This document shows positions 18,734 to 30,916 of a DNA stretch of 64,000 bases, piece by piece (position 1 is the stretch's first letter; each line of letters begins with the position of its first letter). Source of the stretch: Leifsonia sp. EB41 (GTDB taxonomy: Bacteria > Actinomycetota > Actinomycetes > Actinomycetales > Microbacteriaceae); the NCBI RefSeq assembly GCF_041262565.1, contig NZ_JBGCCJ010000001.1, forward strand, positions 3,534,001 through 3,598,000, read 5' to 3'. The position numbers were made by a program, and so were the translations under genes. The notes beneath the pieces were generated by a model. That model saw nothing but the letters and a program-made list of their open reading frames with translations. It was not told the origin of the DNA and searched no databases.

Positions 18734-19087
18734 ATGGACGGTCTGGAGGCGGTGGGCGACCCCGTGCGGCGGCGCTTCGTGGAGCTGCTCGCGCGCGGTG
18801 AGCGCACGGCCGGTGAGCTCGCGACGCTCGCCGCCGACGAGTTCGGGATCACGCAGCCGGCGGCCTCTCGTCACCTGCGGGTGCTGCGGGAGTCCGGGGT
18901 CGTGGCCTCCCGGGTGGACGGCCAGCGGCGCGTCTATGCCCTGGAGCCGGCCGGACTGGAAGAGGCCGCGGCCTGGTTCGACGTGTTGACAGCTTTCTGG
19001 GAGCAGCGCCTGGACGCGCTCGGCACCGAGCTCGTGCGCGGCAGCAGACGCAGCGTCGACCACCACACCGGGAAGGCCGCCTCATGA
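18734..19087 (+). CDS. ArsR family transcriptional regulator
   Basis: A 117-residue winged-helix repressor: MDGLEAVGDPVRRRFVELLARGERTAGEL is the ArsR start, followed by the recognition helix QPAASRHLRVLRESGVV and wing VDGQRRVYAL. It lacks the metal-binding Cys-x-Cys motif of arsenic sensors, as do the ArsR proteins paired with SRPBCC genes. The stop overlaps the next gene by four bases, so both are one operon under the palindromic operator. Confidence 0.88.
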   Translation: MDGLEAVGDPVRRRFVELLARGERTAGELATLAADEFGITQPAASRHLRVLRESGVVASRVDGQRRVYALEPAGLEEAAAWFDVLTAFWEQRLDALGTELVRGSRRSVDHHTGKAAS

Positions 19088-20124
19088 CCCTCTGGGGAGA
19101 GCTCGCCCTCGACGGCCCGCGCCGCTCGGTGACGGTCGAACGAGAGTACCCGGCGGCCGCGGCCGAGCTCTGGGCCGCGCTCACCGAGCCCGACCGGCTC
19201 GCCCGCTGGATCGGGCGCTACGAGGAGACCGCAGACGGCTTCCGCCTCGCGATGGGCGGTTCCGACGCGGACGCCGTGGTGGACGGCCGCGTGCTGTCCT
19301 GCGATCCGGAGCGGCGCCTCCTGGTGGCCTGGCGCTTCAGCGGCGCCGGCCAGGTGGAGGCGTCGACCGAGCTGGAGGCCGTCATCCGGCCAGTGGGGGA
19401 GGGCCGCGTCCTCCTCACGCTCACCCACCGGCGCGTGCAGGCGGTCACCGCCTCCGTGTACGGGGCGGGCTGGCAGGACGTCCTCACCCACCTGGCGCGT
19501 GAGCTCGGCGCGGAGGCGTCGCCGCAGGAGCAGGACGGCTACCTCGGCGAGGCCGCCGACCCGGCCGCGTTCGACGCCGCGCTGGACGAGTACCGCAGCG
19601 AGGAGGCGGCGCTCGTGAGGGCGACGATGACGCGCGAGGGCGACCGTTCGGCGGTCTCGCTGCGACGGCTGCTCGACGCGCCTCTGGACGACGTGTGGGA
19701 CGCGCTCACCCTGCCCGACCGTGTGGGCCGCTGGCTGTGGCCGGTTGTGGAGTGGCCCGACGATCCGGTGCGTGAGCGCCGCCTGCGCGTCGGCGACGTG
19801 ATGCGGCTCGGCGACGAGAACATCGAGGGCGCCGTCCAGGAGCTGGAGGTGCTCGACCTCCAGGACCGCGCGCACCTGCGCTTCACCTGGGGCGACGCCG
19901 CGGTGAGCATCCGGCTGACGGAGAAAGGCGACGGCACCCTGCTGTCCCTTGAGCAAGACGGAGTAGAGGACATCTTCGGCGCCGGGCGGTTGCGCTCGGC
20001 GCCCGACTTCGCGGCGGGCTGGCACCAGCTGATCGACCAGCTGACACTCCTGCTCGCGGGGCTGACCGTCCCGGCTCCCGACCGGCTGTGGGAGGCCGCC
20101 TACCTGGTCTACTCGGCGGAGTAA
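19084..20124 (+). CDS. tandem SRPBCC (AHSA1-like) domain protein
   Basis: A 346-residue protein made of two START/AHSA1-type domains. Each begins with a strand and the pattern PAAAAELWAALTEPDRLARWIG (first) or APLDDVWDALTLPDRVGRWLW (second, near residue 200). Single-domain relatives are co-encoded with ArsR regulators and may bind hydrophobic ligands; double-domain forms are less common. The ligand is unknown. Confidence 0.8.
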   Translation: MTLWGELALDGPRRSVTVEREYPAAAAELWAALTEPDRLARWIGRYEETADGFRLAMGGSDADAVVDGRVLSCDPERRLLVAWRFSGAGQVEASTELEAVIRPVGEGRVLLTLTHRRVQAVTASVYGAGWQDVLTHLARELGAEASPQEQDGYLGEAADPAAFDAALDEYRSEEAALVRATMTREGDRSAVSLRRLLDAPLDDVWDALTLPDRVGRWLWPVVEWPDDPVRERRLRVGDVMRLGDENIEGAVQELEVLDLQDRAHLRFTWGDAAVSIRLTEKGDGTLLSLEQDGVEDIFGAGRLRSAPDFAAGWHQLIDQLTLLLAGLTVPAPDRLWEAAYLVYSAE

Positions 20125-20156
20125 CGCTTCATCCCGGCCGACTAGACTTTGTAACC

Positions 20157-21197
20157 GTGTCCGAAACCACAGAAATCACCGAGGAATCCGTCGACGCGGC
20201 CGTCTCCGCGGCGCTCGCCGCGATCGACGCCGCCGGCACCTCGGACGCGCTGAAGGCCGTCCGCCACGACCACACCGCCGAGAGCTCCCCGCTCGCGCGG
20301 CTGAACGCCGCCATCCGCTCGCTCCCCGGCGACCAGAAGGCCGCGGCCGGCAAGCTCGTCGGTGGCGCGCGCGCCCGCGTGAACCAGGCGTTCGCTGCGA
20401 AGGAGGCCGCGATCGCGGCCGAGGAGGACGCCGCCCGGCTCGCCGCCGAGGCCGTGGACGTCACCGCCCTCCCGACCCGCTGGACGCCGGGCGCCCGGCA
20501 CCCGCTGAGCCTCCTCCAGGAGCGCATCGCCGACATCTTCATCGGCATGGGCTGGGAGCTCGCGGAGGGCCCGGAGCTGGAGAGCGAGTGGTACAACTTC
20601 GACGCCCTCAACTTCGACGCCGACCACCCGGCGCGCGCGATGCAGGACACCTTCTTCGTCGAGCCGACGAACGCGCACCTGGTGCTGCGCACGCACACCT
20701 CCCCGGTGCAGCTCCGCGCCCTCCTCGGCAACGAGCTGCCGGTCTACCGCATCGCGCCGGGCCGGGTGTTCCGCACCGACGAGTTCGACGCGACGCACCT
20801 CCCGGTCTTCACCCAGACCGAGGGCATCGCCGTCGACAAGGGCCTGACGATGGCGCACCTGCGCGGCACGCTCGACCACTTCGCCAAGACGCTCTTCGGC
20901 GAGGGCGCGCGCGTGCGCCTCCGCCCCAACTACTTTCCGTTCACCGAGCCGAGCGCCGAGCTCGATCTCTGGCACCCGACCTTCAAGGGCGGCGCGCGCT
21001 GGATCGAGTGGGGCGGCTGCGGCATGGTGAACCCGAACGTGCTGCGCTCGGCGGGCATCGACCCGGAGGTCTACTCCGGGTTCGCGTTCGGGATGGGCGT
21101 CGAGCGGGCGCTGATGTTCCGCAACGACGTCAAAGACATGCGCGACATGGCCGAGGGCGATGTCCGGTTCTCCCAGCAGTTCGGAATGGTGGTCTGA
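20157..21197 (+). CDS. pheS: phenylalanine--tRNA ligase alpha subunit
   Basis: The 346-residue alpha subunit of the (alpha-beta)2 enzyme. The N-terminal coiled-coil (residues about 15-100) is followed by the class II core: HPLSLLQERIADIFIGMGW, FDALNFDADHPARAMQDTFFV, motif 2 around YRIAPGRVFRTDEFDATH and motif 3 GFAFGMGVERALML-like (GMGVERALMF). The GTG at 20157 follows TAGACT (20142-20147) by about ten bases, which suggests a leaderless mRNA. Earlier starts lie in the preceding gene. The stop overlaps pheT. Confidence 0.93.
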   Translation: MSETTEITEESVDAAVSAALAAIDAAGTSDALKAVRHDHTAESSPLARLNAAIRSLPGDQKAAAGKLVGGARARVNQAFAAKEAAIAAEEDAARLAAEAVDVTALPTRWTPGARHPLSLLQERIADIFIGMGWELAEGPELESEWYNFDALNFDADHPARAMQDTFFVEPTNAHLVLRTHTSPVQLRALLGNELPVYRIAPGRVFRTDEFDATHLPVFTQTEGIAVDKGLTMAHLRGTLDHFAKTLFGEGARVRLRPNYFPFTEPSAELDLWHPTFKGGARWIEWGGCGMVNPNVLRSAGIDPEVYSGFAFGMGVERALMFRNDVKDMRDMAEGDVRFSQQFGMVV

Positions 21198-23740
21198 TGC
21201 GCGTCCCCCTGAGTTGGCTCGGCGAGTACGTCGACCTCGAGCCGGGCACCACGGCCGAGGAGGTCCACGCCGCCCTCGTGTCCGTCGGGCTCGAGGAGGA
21301 GGACATCCACACCTTCGAGATCAACGGCCCCGTGGTCGTCGGCCAGGTGCTGGACTTCGTGGAGGAGCCGCAGAGCAACGGAAAGACCATCCGCTGGTGC
21401 CAGGTGCGTGTCGCGCCGGAAGGCCAGAAGGCCGCCGACGGCGGCGAGGCTGTCCACGGCATCGTCTGCGGCGCCCGCAACTTCTTCGTCGGCGACAAGG
21501 TCGTCGTGACGCTGCCGGGCTCCGTGCTGCCCGGCCCGTTCCCGATCGCCGCGCGCAAGACCTACGGCCACGTGTCGGACGGCATGATCGCCTCCGCACG
21601 CGAGCTCGGCCTCGGCGACGACCACGAGGGCATCCTCCGGCTGTCGACGCTGGGCCTCGACCCGGCGGTCGGCGCCGACGCGATCTCGCTGCTCGGCCTG
21701 GACGACACCGCCGTGGAGGTCAACGTCACCCCCGACCGCGGCTACGCGTTCTCGATCCGGGGCATCGCGCGCGAGTACTCGCACGCCACCGGCGCGGCCT
21801 TCCGCGACCCGGCCGATGCGGTGCGCGTTCACTCGACAGGCGCTCACGCGCACGGGTTCAGCGTGACGATCGACGACCGCGCGCCCATCCGCGGGCGCGT
21901 CGGAGCGACCGTGTTCGTGACGCGGGTGGTCCGCGACGTCGACGGCAGCCGGCCGACCCCGCCGTGGATGGTGGCGCGCCTGAAGCTCGCCGGCATCCGC
22001 TCCATCTCGCTCATCGTGGACATCACCAACTACGTGATGCTCGAGCTCGGCCAGCCCATCCACGGCTACGACCTGGACAAGCTGTCCGGCGGCATCGTGG
22101 TGCGTCGCGCGCACCCGGGCGAGACGCTCGTGACGCTCGATGACCAGACCCGCGCCCTCGACGCCGAGGACCTCCTCATCACCGACGAGTCCGGCGCGAT
22201 CGGCCTGGCCGGCGTGATGGGCGGCGCGTCCACCGAGATCGGCGCGGACACCAGCAACGTGCTCGTGGAGGCCGCCAACTTCGACCCGGTGTCGATCGCC
22301 CGCACCGCCCGCCGGCACAAGCTGCCGAGCGAGGCGTCAAAGCGCTTCGAGCGCGGCGTGGACCCGCGGGTCGCCGTCGCGGCTGCCGCGCGCGTCGTGC
22401 AGCTCCTGGAGCAGCTCGCCGGCGGCCACGCCGACGAGCTCGGCTCGCTGCTCGACACGGCGGGGGAGGCCGAGCCGATCCGTCTGCCGAGCGACTACAT
22501 CCCGAACCTGATCGGCGTCGAGTTCACCGACGACGAGGTGCGCGGCGCGCTCGCAGAGATCGGCGGCACCGTCACCGGCGAGGCCTCCGGCCTGCTGGTC
22601 GTGCCGCCGAGCTGGCGTCCCGACCTGCGCGACAAGTCCGACCTGGCCGAGGAGGTCGCCCGCATCGTCGGGTTCGACCGCATTCCGTCCGTGCTGCCCG
22701 TCGCGCCTCCCGGACGCGGCCTGTCGCGCGCCCAGAAGCTGCGCCGCGCCGTCGCCCAGATGCTCGCCGACAACGGCGCGACCGAGGTGCTCGCCTTCCC
22801 GTTCGTCTCGGAGGCGCAGAACGACCTGTTCGGCTCGCCCGAGGCCGGTTCGGTGCCCGCTGTGCGCCTGGCGAACGCGCTCGACGCGACCGCCCCGTAC
22901 CTGCGCACGTCCCTGCTCCCCGGCCTGATCGACGTGGCCAAGCGCAACCTCGCGCGCGGCCTGGTCGACCTGCGCGTCTACGAGCTCGGTACGGTGTTCC
23001 TGCCCGGCGGAGGCGTGCTCGGCAGCGAGGAGCTGCCGCTCGGCGCCGCCCTCCCCGGCGACGACGTGCTGGCCGGCCTGAACGCGGGCATCCCCGCCCA
23101 GCCGCGCCACCTGGCCGGTCTGATCGTCGGCAGCCCGGTGGAGAAGCAGCCGGGCCAGACTCCCGTCGCGGCGGGTCTCGCCGACGCGCTCACGGCCATC
23201 CAGCAGACCGCGACCGCTGTGGGCGTGCGGGTGGAGCCGGTGCAGAGCCGCCACCAGGCGTTCCACCCCGGACGCACGGCGCAGCTCGTCGCGCACGCCG
23301 CGGACGGCGCGCGCGTCGTCGTCGGCTACGCCGGGGAGCTGCTGCCCGCGATCGCGGAGGACCTCGACCTCCCGCGCGTCGTCGCCGTCTACGAGCTCGA
23401 CCTGGACGCGCTCATCGCCGTGGCGCCCGCCGACATCGTCGCGGGCGTGATCGCCGGGTTCCCCGCCGCGACGCAGGATCTGTCGCTCGTCGTGCGCGAC
23501 GAGGTCTCGGCCGGCGAGCTGCTGGCCGCCGTCCGGGAGGGCGCGGGCGCGCTCCTGGAGGACATCCGCCTGGTCGACGACTATCGCGGAGCCGGCCTCC
23601 CGGCCGCCCACAAGAGCCTCACCTTCGCGCTGCGGTTCCGCGCGGACGACCGCACGCTCACCGCGGCCGAGGCCAGCGAGGCGAAGCTCGCGGGCGCGGC
23701 CCGCGCCGACGAGCTCTTCGGCGCCCACATCCGCGAGTAG
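21197..23740 (+). CDS. pheT: phenylalanine--tRNA ligase beta subunit
   Basis: An 847-residue beta subunit in the usual order: MRVPLSWLGEYVDL, the OB-fold tRNA-binding domain (about 40-160), B3/B4 editing region, B5, the catalytic-like B6/B7 domain and a C-terminal FDX-ACB anticodon-binding domain (about 755-847, DYRGAGLPAAHKSLTFALRFR). The ATG overlaps the pheS TGA, so expression is coupled one-to-one. Confidence 0.95.
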   Translation: MRVPLSWLGEYVDLEPGTTAEEVHAALVSVGLEEEDIHTFEINGPVVVGQVLDFVEEPQSNGKTIRWCQVRVAPEGQKAADGGEAVHGIVCGARNFFVGDKVVVTLPGSVLPGPFPIAARKTYGHVSDGMIASARELGLGDDHEGILRLSTLGLDPAVGADAISLLGLDDTAVEVNVTPDRGYAFSIRGIAREYSHATGAAFRDPADAVRVHSTGAHAHGFSVTIDDRAPIRGRVGATVFVTRVVRDVDGSRPTPPWMVARLKLAGIRSISLIVDITNYVMLELGQPIHGYDLDKLSGGIVVRRAHPGETLVTLDDQTRALDAEDLLITDESGAIGLAGVMGGASTEIGADTSNVLVEAANFDPVSIARTARRHKLPSEASKRFERGVDPRVAVAAAARVVQLLEQLAGGHADELGSLLDTAGEAEPIRLPSDYIPNLIGVEFTDDEVRGALAEIGGTVTGEASGLLVVPPSWRPDLRDKSDLAEEVARIVGFDRIPSVLPVAPPGRGLSRAQKLRRAVAQMLADNGATEVLAFPFVSEAQNDLFGSPEAGSVPAVRLANALDATAPYLRTSLLPGLIDVAKRNLARGLVDLRVYELGTVFLPGGGVLGSEELPLGAALPGDDVLAGLNAGIPAQPRHLAGLIVGSPVEKQPGQTPVAAGLADALTAIQQTATAVGVRVEPVQSRHQAFHPGRTAQLVAHAADGARVVVGYAGELLPAIAEDLDLPRVVAVYELDLDALIAVAPADIVAGVIAGFPAATQDLSLVVRDEVSAGELLAAVREGAGALLEDIRLVDDYRGAGLPAAHKSLTFALRFRADDRTLTAAEASEAKLAGAARADELFGAHIRE

Positions 23741-23748
23741 CCCCTGCA

Positions 23749-23804
23749 CATTCGTCACGAATGTCGCCTTTCGCCCGGCGAGAGTCGACATTCGTGACGA
23801 ATGT
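23749..23804. repeat. double palindrome ACATTCGTSACGAATGT
   Basis: ACATTCGTCACGAATGT (23749-23765) and ACATTCGTGACGAATGT (23788-23804) are each near-perfect 17-bp palindromes, and they are exact reverse complements of each other. They can form two small hairpins or one 17-bp stem around a 22-base loop. The element stands eight bases after the pheT stop and probably ends its transcript. Confidence 0.7.
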
Positions 23805-23863
23805 CGCGGTGTGTGACGAGGGCGATTTGGCGACCGACCCGACCAGGGCGGTAGGGTTGCTGC

Positions 23864-23920
23864 ATGCTTACTGTCGGTGCCCCCTCGATGCGCCGACGCC
23901 TGCGCGACCGCCGAATCTAG
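23864..23920 (+). CDS. arginine-rich leader peptide of the arg operon
   Basis: ATG at 23864 opens an 18-codon frame, [18 protein letters not shown], ending TAG at 23918-23920, 85 bases before argC. Six of eight consecutive codons (23891-23914) encode arginine, which is what a ribosome-stalling arginine sensor needs. TAGGGT (23852-23857) is placed so that transcription would start at or next to the A of the ATG, making the peptide leaderless. CCGCC within the last Arg codons can pair with GGCGG after the stop, and downstream hairpins compete. The reading is inferred from the pattern; peptide synthesis is not proven. Confidence 0.72.
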   Translation: MLTVGAPSMRRRLRDRRI

Positions 23921-23948
23921 GCGGCGCTCGGGCGACCCTTCGCGGTCG

Positions 23949-23982
23949 GACAGGGGCGTCGCCGGATCCTCGGCCCCCTGTC
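23949..23982 (+). promoter_or_regulatory. attenuator hairpin before argC
   Basis: GACAGGGGC (23949-23957) pairs with GCCCCCTGTC (23973-23982) to give a strong stem with one bulged C. Its loop contains GTCGCC, which could instead pair with GGCGAC at 23931-23936. That gives two exclusive folds, as expected for an attenuator controlled by where the ribosome stops on the leader peptide. No T-run follows, so it may act through Rho or on the argC ribosome site at 23994-24000. Confidence 0.5.
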
Positions 23983-24005
23983 GTCCACCCCATCAAGGAA
24001 CAAGC

Positions 24006-25055
24006 ATGACTTTCTCGGTTGCCGTCGCCGGTGCCTCCGGGTACGCGGGTGGCGAGGTGCTGCGCATCCTCGCCGACCATCCCGACTTCGAGATCCGCAC
24101 CGTGACCGCGCACAACAACGCCGGTCACCCGCTCGCCGCGCACCAGCCGCACCTGCGCTCGCTCGCCCACCTCACCCTCACGGAGAACACGAAGCAGAAC
24201 CTCGCCGGTCACGACGTCGTTTTCCTCGCGCTGCCGCACGGCCGCTCGGGGGAGGTGGCCGCCGACCTCCCGGAGGACACCCTCGTGGTCGACGCCGGCG
24301 CCGACCACCGGCTGGACGACCCGGCCGACTGGGCGGCGTTCTACGGCGGCGAGTACTACGGCTCCTGGGCGTACGGCGTCCCCGAGCTCATCGTCGGGGC
24401 GGACGGCGCCAAGCAGCGCGCGAACCTCGCCGGCGCGACCCGCATCGCCGCACCCGGCTGCAACGCCAGCGCCGTCTCGCTGGCCCTCGCGCCCGGCATC
24501 CACGCCGGCGTGATCGACGAGGAGGACCTCGTCAGCGTCCTCGCCGTCGGGCCCTCCGGCGCCGGGAAGTCGCTGAAGACGATGTACCTGGCCAGCGAGA
24601 TCCTCGGCTCGGCCAACCCGTACGCGGTCGGCGGCACCCACCGGCACATCCCGGAGATCCAGCAGAATCTCCGCAAGGCCGGGGCCGTCAGCCCGACCCT
24701 CTCGTTCACCCCGGTGCTCGTGCCGATGTCGCGGGGCATCCTGGCGACCTCCACCGCCCGGGTGAAGCCGGGGGTGACCGCCGCCCACGTGCAGGAGGTC
24801 TGGGAGGCCGCCTACGCGGACGAGCCGTTCGTGCACGTCCTCCCCGCGGGAACCGTGCCGCGCACCGCGGACGTGCTGGGCTCGAACACCGTGCTGATCG
24901 GGGTCGCCCTCGACCAGGCGGCGGGCCGGGTCGTCACCGTCCTCGCCATCGACAATCTGTACAAGGGAACGGCCGGCGCGGCGATCCAGTCCGCGAACAT
25001 CGCTCTCGGGCTCCCCGAGACCGCCGGTCTGAGTGTGAACGGAGTCGCGCCATGA
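24006..25055 (+). CDS. argC: N-acetyl-gamma-glutamyl-phosphate reductase
   Basis: Third step of arginine synthesis: NADPH reduction of N-acetylglutamyl-phosphate. It is 349 residues, with the Rossmann start [18 protein letters not shown], the catalytic cysteine in [10 protein letters not shown] (about residue 152) and the HRHIPEI motif. ATG at 24006 has AAGGAA six bases upstream. It is the first enzyme gene of the arg operon and follows the leader peptide. Confidence 0.95.
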   Translation: MTFSVAVAGASGYAGGEVLRILADHPDFEIRTVTAHNNAGHPLAAHQPHLRSLAHLTLTENTKQNLAGHDVVFLALPHGRSGEVAADLPEDTLVVDAGADHRLDDPADWAAFYGGEYYGSWAYGVPELIVGADGAKQRANLAGATRIAAPGCNASAVSLALAPGIHAGVIDEEDLVSVLAVGPSGAGKSLKTMYLASEILGSANPYAVGGTHRHIPEIQQNLRKAGAVSPTLSFTPVLVPMSRGILATSTARVKPGVTAAHVQEVWEAAYADEPFVHVLPAGTVPRTADVLGSNTVLIGVALDQAAGRVVTVLAIDNLYKGTAGAAIQSANIALGLPETAGLSVNGVAP

Positions 25056-26206
25056 GCGTCACCACTGCCAAGGGCTTCTCGGCGGCCGGCGTCGTCGCCG
25101 GCCTCAAGTCGAGCGGCAAGCGCGACCTCGCGCTCGTCCAGAACCGTGGACCGCTCACCGCGGCCGCCGCGGTCTTCACCACCAACCGCTGCAAGGCGAA
25201 CCCCGTCCTCTGGAGCGAGCAGGTCATCGCCGACGGCGTGGTCTCGGCCATCGTCCTCAACTCCGGCGGGGCCAACTGCTACACCGGCTCGCAGGGCTTC
25301 CAGACCACCCACGCGACGGCGGAGGCCGTGGGCGCCGCGCTCGGCGTCTCCGCCGGCGACGTGCTGGTCTGCTCGACCGGCCTGATCGGCGACCAGCTCG
25401 ACCTCGGCAAGCTGATCGCGGGGGTCGCGCAGGCGGCCACCGCGCTCGCGGGCGACTCCGGGCTCGGCGCCGCCGAGGCGATCATGACCACCGACACCCG
25501 GCCGAAGCAGGCCGAGCAGGTCTCCCCGGCCGGCTGGGCGGTGGGCGGGATGGCCAAGGGCGCGGGGATGCTCGCGCCGGGCCTCGCGACGATGCTCGTC
25601 GTCATCACCACCGACGCCGTGCTCGACTCCACGCAGCTCGGCACCGCCCTCCGCGCCGCGACCAGGGTCACCTTCGACCGCCTGGACTCGGACGGCTGCA
25701 TGTCGACCAACGACACCGTCGCGCTGCTGGGCTCCGGCGCGAGCGGCGTCGCGCCCGACCCGGCGGAGTTCACGCTCGCGCTCACCGAGGTGTGCCGCAG
25801 CCTGGCGAAGCAGCTCCAGGAGGACGCCGAGGGGGCATCCCACGACGTGACGATCGAGGTCGTGAACGCCCGCACGGAGGACGACGCCGTGACGGTCGGC
25901 CGTGCGGTGTCGCGGTCCAACCTGTTCAAGGCGGCCATCTTCGGCAACGACCCCAACTGGGGCCGGGTGCTCGCCGCGGTCGGCACCACCGACGCCGCTT
26001 TCGACCCGTACGGGATCGATGTCGCGATCAACGGCGTGCAGGTGTGCACGGCGGGGGAGCCGGACCGGCCGCGCGACCTCGTCGACCTGACGCCGCGCGC
26101 CGTGCACGTGCTCATCGACCTCCACGCGGGCGACGAGACGGCGGCCATCCTCACCAACGACCTGACCCACGACTACGTCCACGAGAACAGTGCCTACTCG
26201 AGCTGA
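25052..26206 (+). CDS. argJ: bifunctional ornithine acetyltransferase/N-acetylglutamate synthase
   Basis: A 384-residue ArgJ that recycles the acetyl group from N-acetylornithine to glutamate. The self-cleavage site is Ala-Thr in [14 protein letters not shown], with the new N-terminal Thr as nucleophile. Other family motifs are [11 protein letters not shown] and [10 protein letters not shown]. The ATG overlaps the argC stop. Having argJ means the acetyl cycle needs no separate argE. Confidence 0.95.
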   Translation: MSVTTAKGFSAAGVVAGLKSSGKRDLALVQNRGPLTAAAAVFTTNRCKANPVLWSEQVIADGVVSAIVLNSGGANCYTGSQGFQTTHATAEAVGAALGVSAGDVLVCSTGLIGDQLDLGKLIAGVAQAATALAGDSGLGAAEAIMTTDTRPKQAEQVSPAGWAVGGMAKGAGMLAPGLATMLVVITTDAVLDSTQLGTALRAATRVTFDRLDSDGCMSTNDTVALLGSGASGVAPDPAEFTLALTEVCRSLAKQLQEDAEGASHDVTIEVVNARTEDDAVTVGRAVSRSNLFKAAIFGNDPNWGRVLAAVGTTDAAFDPYGIDVAINGVQVCTAGEPDRPRDLVDLTPRAVHVLIDLHAGDETAAILTNDLTHDYVHENSAYSS

Positions 26207-26207
26207 G

Positions 26208-27128
26208 ATGACGACAGAGACCGACGACAACGACACCGCGCTGGCCGCCGAGCGCGCCGCCGCGGCGGACAAGGCCGCGACCCTCATCGAGTCGCTGCCG
26301 TGGCTGAAGACCTTCCACGACCGCATCATCGTGGTGAAGTTCGGCGGCAACGCGATGGTGAACGAGGACCTCCAGCGCACCTTCGCCGAGGACATCGTCT
26401 ACCTGCGCTACGCGGGCCTCCGCCCGGTGGTCGTCCATGGCGGCGGACCGCAGATCTCGGCGATGCTCGACCGGCTCGGCATCGAGAGCGAGTTCCGCGG
26501 CGGCTACCGCGTGACGACTCCCGAGGCGATGGACGTCGTGCGCATGGTGCTGACCGGTCAGATCAACCGCGACATCGTGAGCAACATCAACAAGCACGGC
26601 CCGCTCGCCGCCGGACTTTCCGGGGAGGACGCCGGGCTCTTCCAGGGCCGCAAGCGCGGAGCCGTGGTCGAGGGCGACAAGGTGGACCTCGGCCTGGTCG
26701 GCGACGTCATCGGCGTGAACCCGGAGGGCGTGCTCGCCCAGCTCGACGCAGGCCGCATCCCGGTGGTCTCCTCGATCGCGCCGGACATCGACGACCCGGG
26801 CCAGGCGCTCAACGTCAACGCCGACGCCGCGGCGGCCGCGCTCGCGGTGGCGCTCGGCGCGGCCAAGCTCGTCATCCTGACCGACGTCGCCGGTCTCTAC
26901 AGCGACTGGCCGAACCGCGACTCGCTGCTGTCCAAGATCGCGGCGCCGGAGCTGCGCGAGCTGCTCCCGGCCCTGGAGTCGGGCATGATCCCCAAGATGT
27001 CGGCCTGTCTGGACGCGGTGGACGGCGGCGTCCCCAAGGCCGCGATCATCGACGGACGGGTGGCGCACTCGATCCTGCTCGAAGTGTTCACGCAGTCCGG
27101 AATCGGAACGGAGGTGGTGCCGGCATGA
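26208..27128 (+). CDS. argB: acetylglutamate kinase
   Basis: Phosphorylates N-acetylglutamate and is the usual arginine feedback point. It is 306 residues: KFGGNAM near the start, [13 protein letters not shown], and the adenylate-binding region [14 protein letters not shown]. The N-terminal helix before [13 protein letters not shown] is of the type found in arginine-sensitive hexameric kinases, so feedback inhibition is likely. The ATG lies one base after the argJ stop. Confidence 0.95.
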   Translation: MTTETDDNDTALAAERAAAADKAATLIESLPWLKTFHDRIIVVKFGGNAMVNEDLQRTFAEDIVYLRYAGLRPVVVHGGGPQISAMLDRLGIESEFRGGYRVTTPEAMDVVRMVLTGQINRDIVSNINKHGPLAAGLSGEDAGLFQGRKRGAVVEGDKVDLGLVGDVIGVNPEGVLAQLDAGRIPVVSSIAPDIDDPGQALNVNADAAAAALAVALGAAKLVILTDVAGLYSDWPNRDSLLSKIAAPELRELLPALESGMIPKMSACLDAVDGGVPKAAIIDGRVAHSILLEVFTQSGIGTEVVPA

Positions 27129-28354
27129 CCGCGCAGCTCCCACACAGCACGGACGCGAACACCCGGGGGCGCTGGAAGCCCCGCTTCGGCGACGCCATGA
27201 TGCGCACGCTGGCGACGCCCAAGGTCATGCTCGTCCGCGGCGAAGGCTGCCGGGTCTGGGACGTCGACGGCAACGAGTACCTCGACTTCCTGGCCGGGAT
27301 CGCCGTCAACTCGCTGGGCCACGCGCATCCGGCGCTGGTCGAGGCCGTGAGCAGCCAGGTGGCGACGCTCGCGCACGTCTCCAACTATTTCTCCACGCCG
27401 CCGCAGCTGGAGCTCGCCGAGCGCCTGCGCGCGATCACCGGCGCGGGCGACCAGGGCCGCATCCTGTTCGGCAACTCGGGGGCGGAGGCCAACGAGGCCG
27501 CGTTCAAGCTGGCGCGGCTCAACAAGGGGCCGCACGGGCGGCGCACGCGCGTGCTCGCCCTCCACAACGCCTTCCACGGCCGCACGATGGGCTCGCTCGC
27601 GCTCACCGGCAAGCCGCCGATGCGCGAGGCCTTCGAGCCGCTTCCCGGCGGCGTCGAGCACATCGACTCGACCATCCAGGCGCTGGAGGCCGCGATCGAC
27701 GACCGTGTCGCCGCGCTCTTCGTTGAGCCGATCAAGGGCGAGGCGGGCGTGCTCGACCTCCCGGAGGGCTTCCTGCAGCGCGCCAGGGAGCTCACCGAGC
27801 AGCACGGCGCACTGCTGATCATCGACGAGATCCAGACCGGCATCGGCCGGACGGGTCGCTGGTTCGCCTACCAGCACGCCGACATCCTGCCCGACGCGAT
27901 CACCGTCGCGAAGGGCATCGCCGGGGGAGTGCCGATCGGCGCACTGATCACCTTCGGCCGGGCGTCCGAGCTGTTCAGCCAGGGCCAGCACGGCTCGACC
28001 TTCGGCGGCAACCCGCTCGCGACGGCGGCGGGCAACGCGGTGATCGGCGAGATCGAGCGCGCCGACCTGGTCGGCAACGCCGCCCGGCGCGGGGAGGAGC
28101 TGCGCGCCGTCCTGCGCTCGTACGACTCGCCGCTGATCGGCGACATCCGCGGCGCCGGCCTCCTGATCGGCGTCGGCCTCACCGATGGCGAGGGGCACAG
28201 GCTCTCCGACGCGGCGCTCGCCAACGGCCTCATCATCAACGCGCCGAACGAGTCGAGCATCCGCCTCGCGCCGCCGCTGATCGTGGGCAACGCCGAGCTG
28301 GCGGAGTTCCGCGAGCGGTTCGGCCGCGCACTCGCCGACGTGCACGCCTCCTGA
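27125..28354 (+). CDS. argD: acetylornithine aminotransferase
   Basis: A 409-residue class III PLP aminotransferase. The ring-stacking segment is [16 protein letters not shown], the cofactor aspartate is in [13 protein letters not shown] and the Schiff-base lysine in [13 protein letters not shown]. The [11 protein letters not shown] motif is typical of ArgD. It overlaps argB by four bases. Confidence 0.95.
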   Translation: MTAQLPHSTDANTRGRWKPRFGDAMMRTLATPKVMLVRGEGCRVWDVDGNEYLDFLAGIAVNSLGHAHPALVEAVSSQVATLAHVSNYFSTPPQLELAERLRAITGAGDQGRILFGNSGAEANEAAFKLARLNKGPHGRRTRVLALHNAFHGRTMGSLALTGKPPMREAFEPLPGGVEHIDSTIQALEAAIDDRVAALFVEPIKGEAGVLDLPEGFLQRARELTEQHGALLIIDEIQTGIGRTGRWFAYQHADILPDAITVAKGIAGGVPIGALITFGRASELFSQGQHGSTFGGNPLATAAGNAVIGEIERADLVGNAARRGEELRAVLRSYDSPLIGDIRGAGLLIGVGLTDGEGHRLSDAALANGLIINAPNESSIRLAPPLIVGNAELAEFRERFGRALADVHAS

Positions 28355-30798
<2,444 letters not shown>

Positions 30799-30799
<1 letters not shown>

Positions 30800-30909
30800 T
30801 GGCCGGCAAGCGGCCGGGCTGGCTCATCCCGCTGGTCGTCGTGGTGGCGGTCGCGGTGATCGTCGTCGGCCTGATCGTCACCGTCGTCGCCGGCGGCCGG
30901 ATCTTCTGA
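30799..30909 (+). CDS. 36-residue single-span membrane protein
   Basis: A 36-codon frame begins with ATG one base inside the argH stop (TGATG) and ends TGA at 30907-30909. It encodes a basic start (MAGKRPGW), one hydrophobic helix of about 24 residues made mostly of Val, Ile and Ala, and a short GGRIF tail. The overlap suggests coupling to argH. Nothing similar is recognised; it could be a small membrane regulator or be untranslated. Confidence 0.55.
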
Positions 30910-30916
30910 GCCGGGC

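Noticed and set aside
20125-20156. Leader peptide or T-box before pheST
   Set aside because: The gap is too short and no Phe-rich frame or T-box sequence is present.
22337-23791. Long open frame on the strand opposite pheT (484 codons)
   Set aside because: Shadow of a GC-rich gene; no recognisable motifs, and pheT is complete on the other strand. The same applies to frames opposite the GT2 gene at 52306-54537 and opposite argD and argH.
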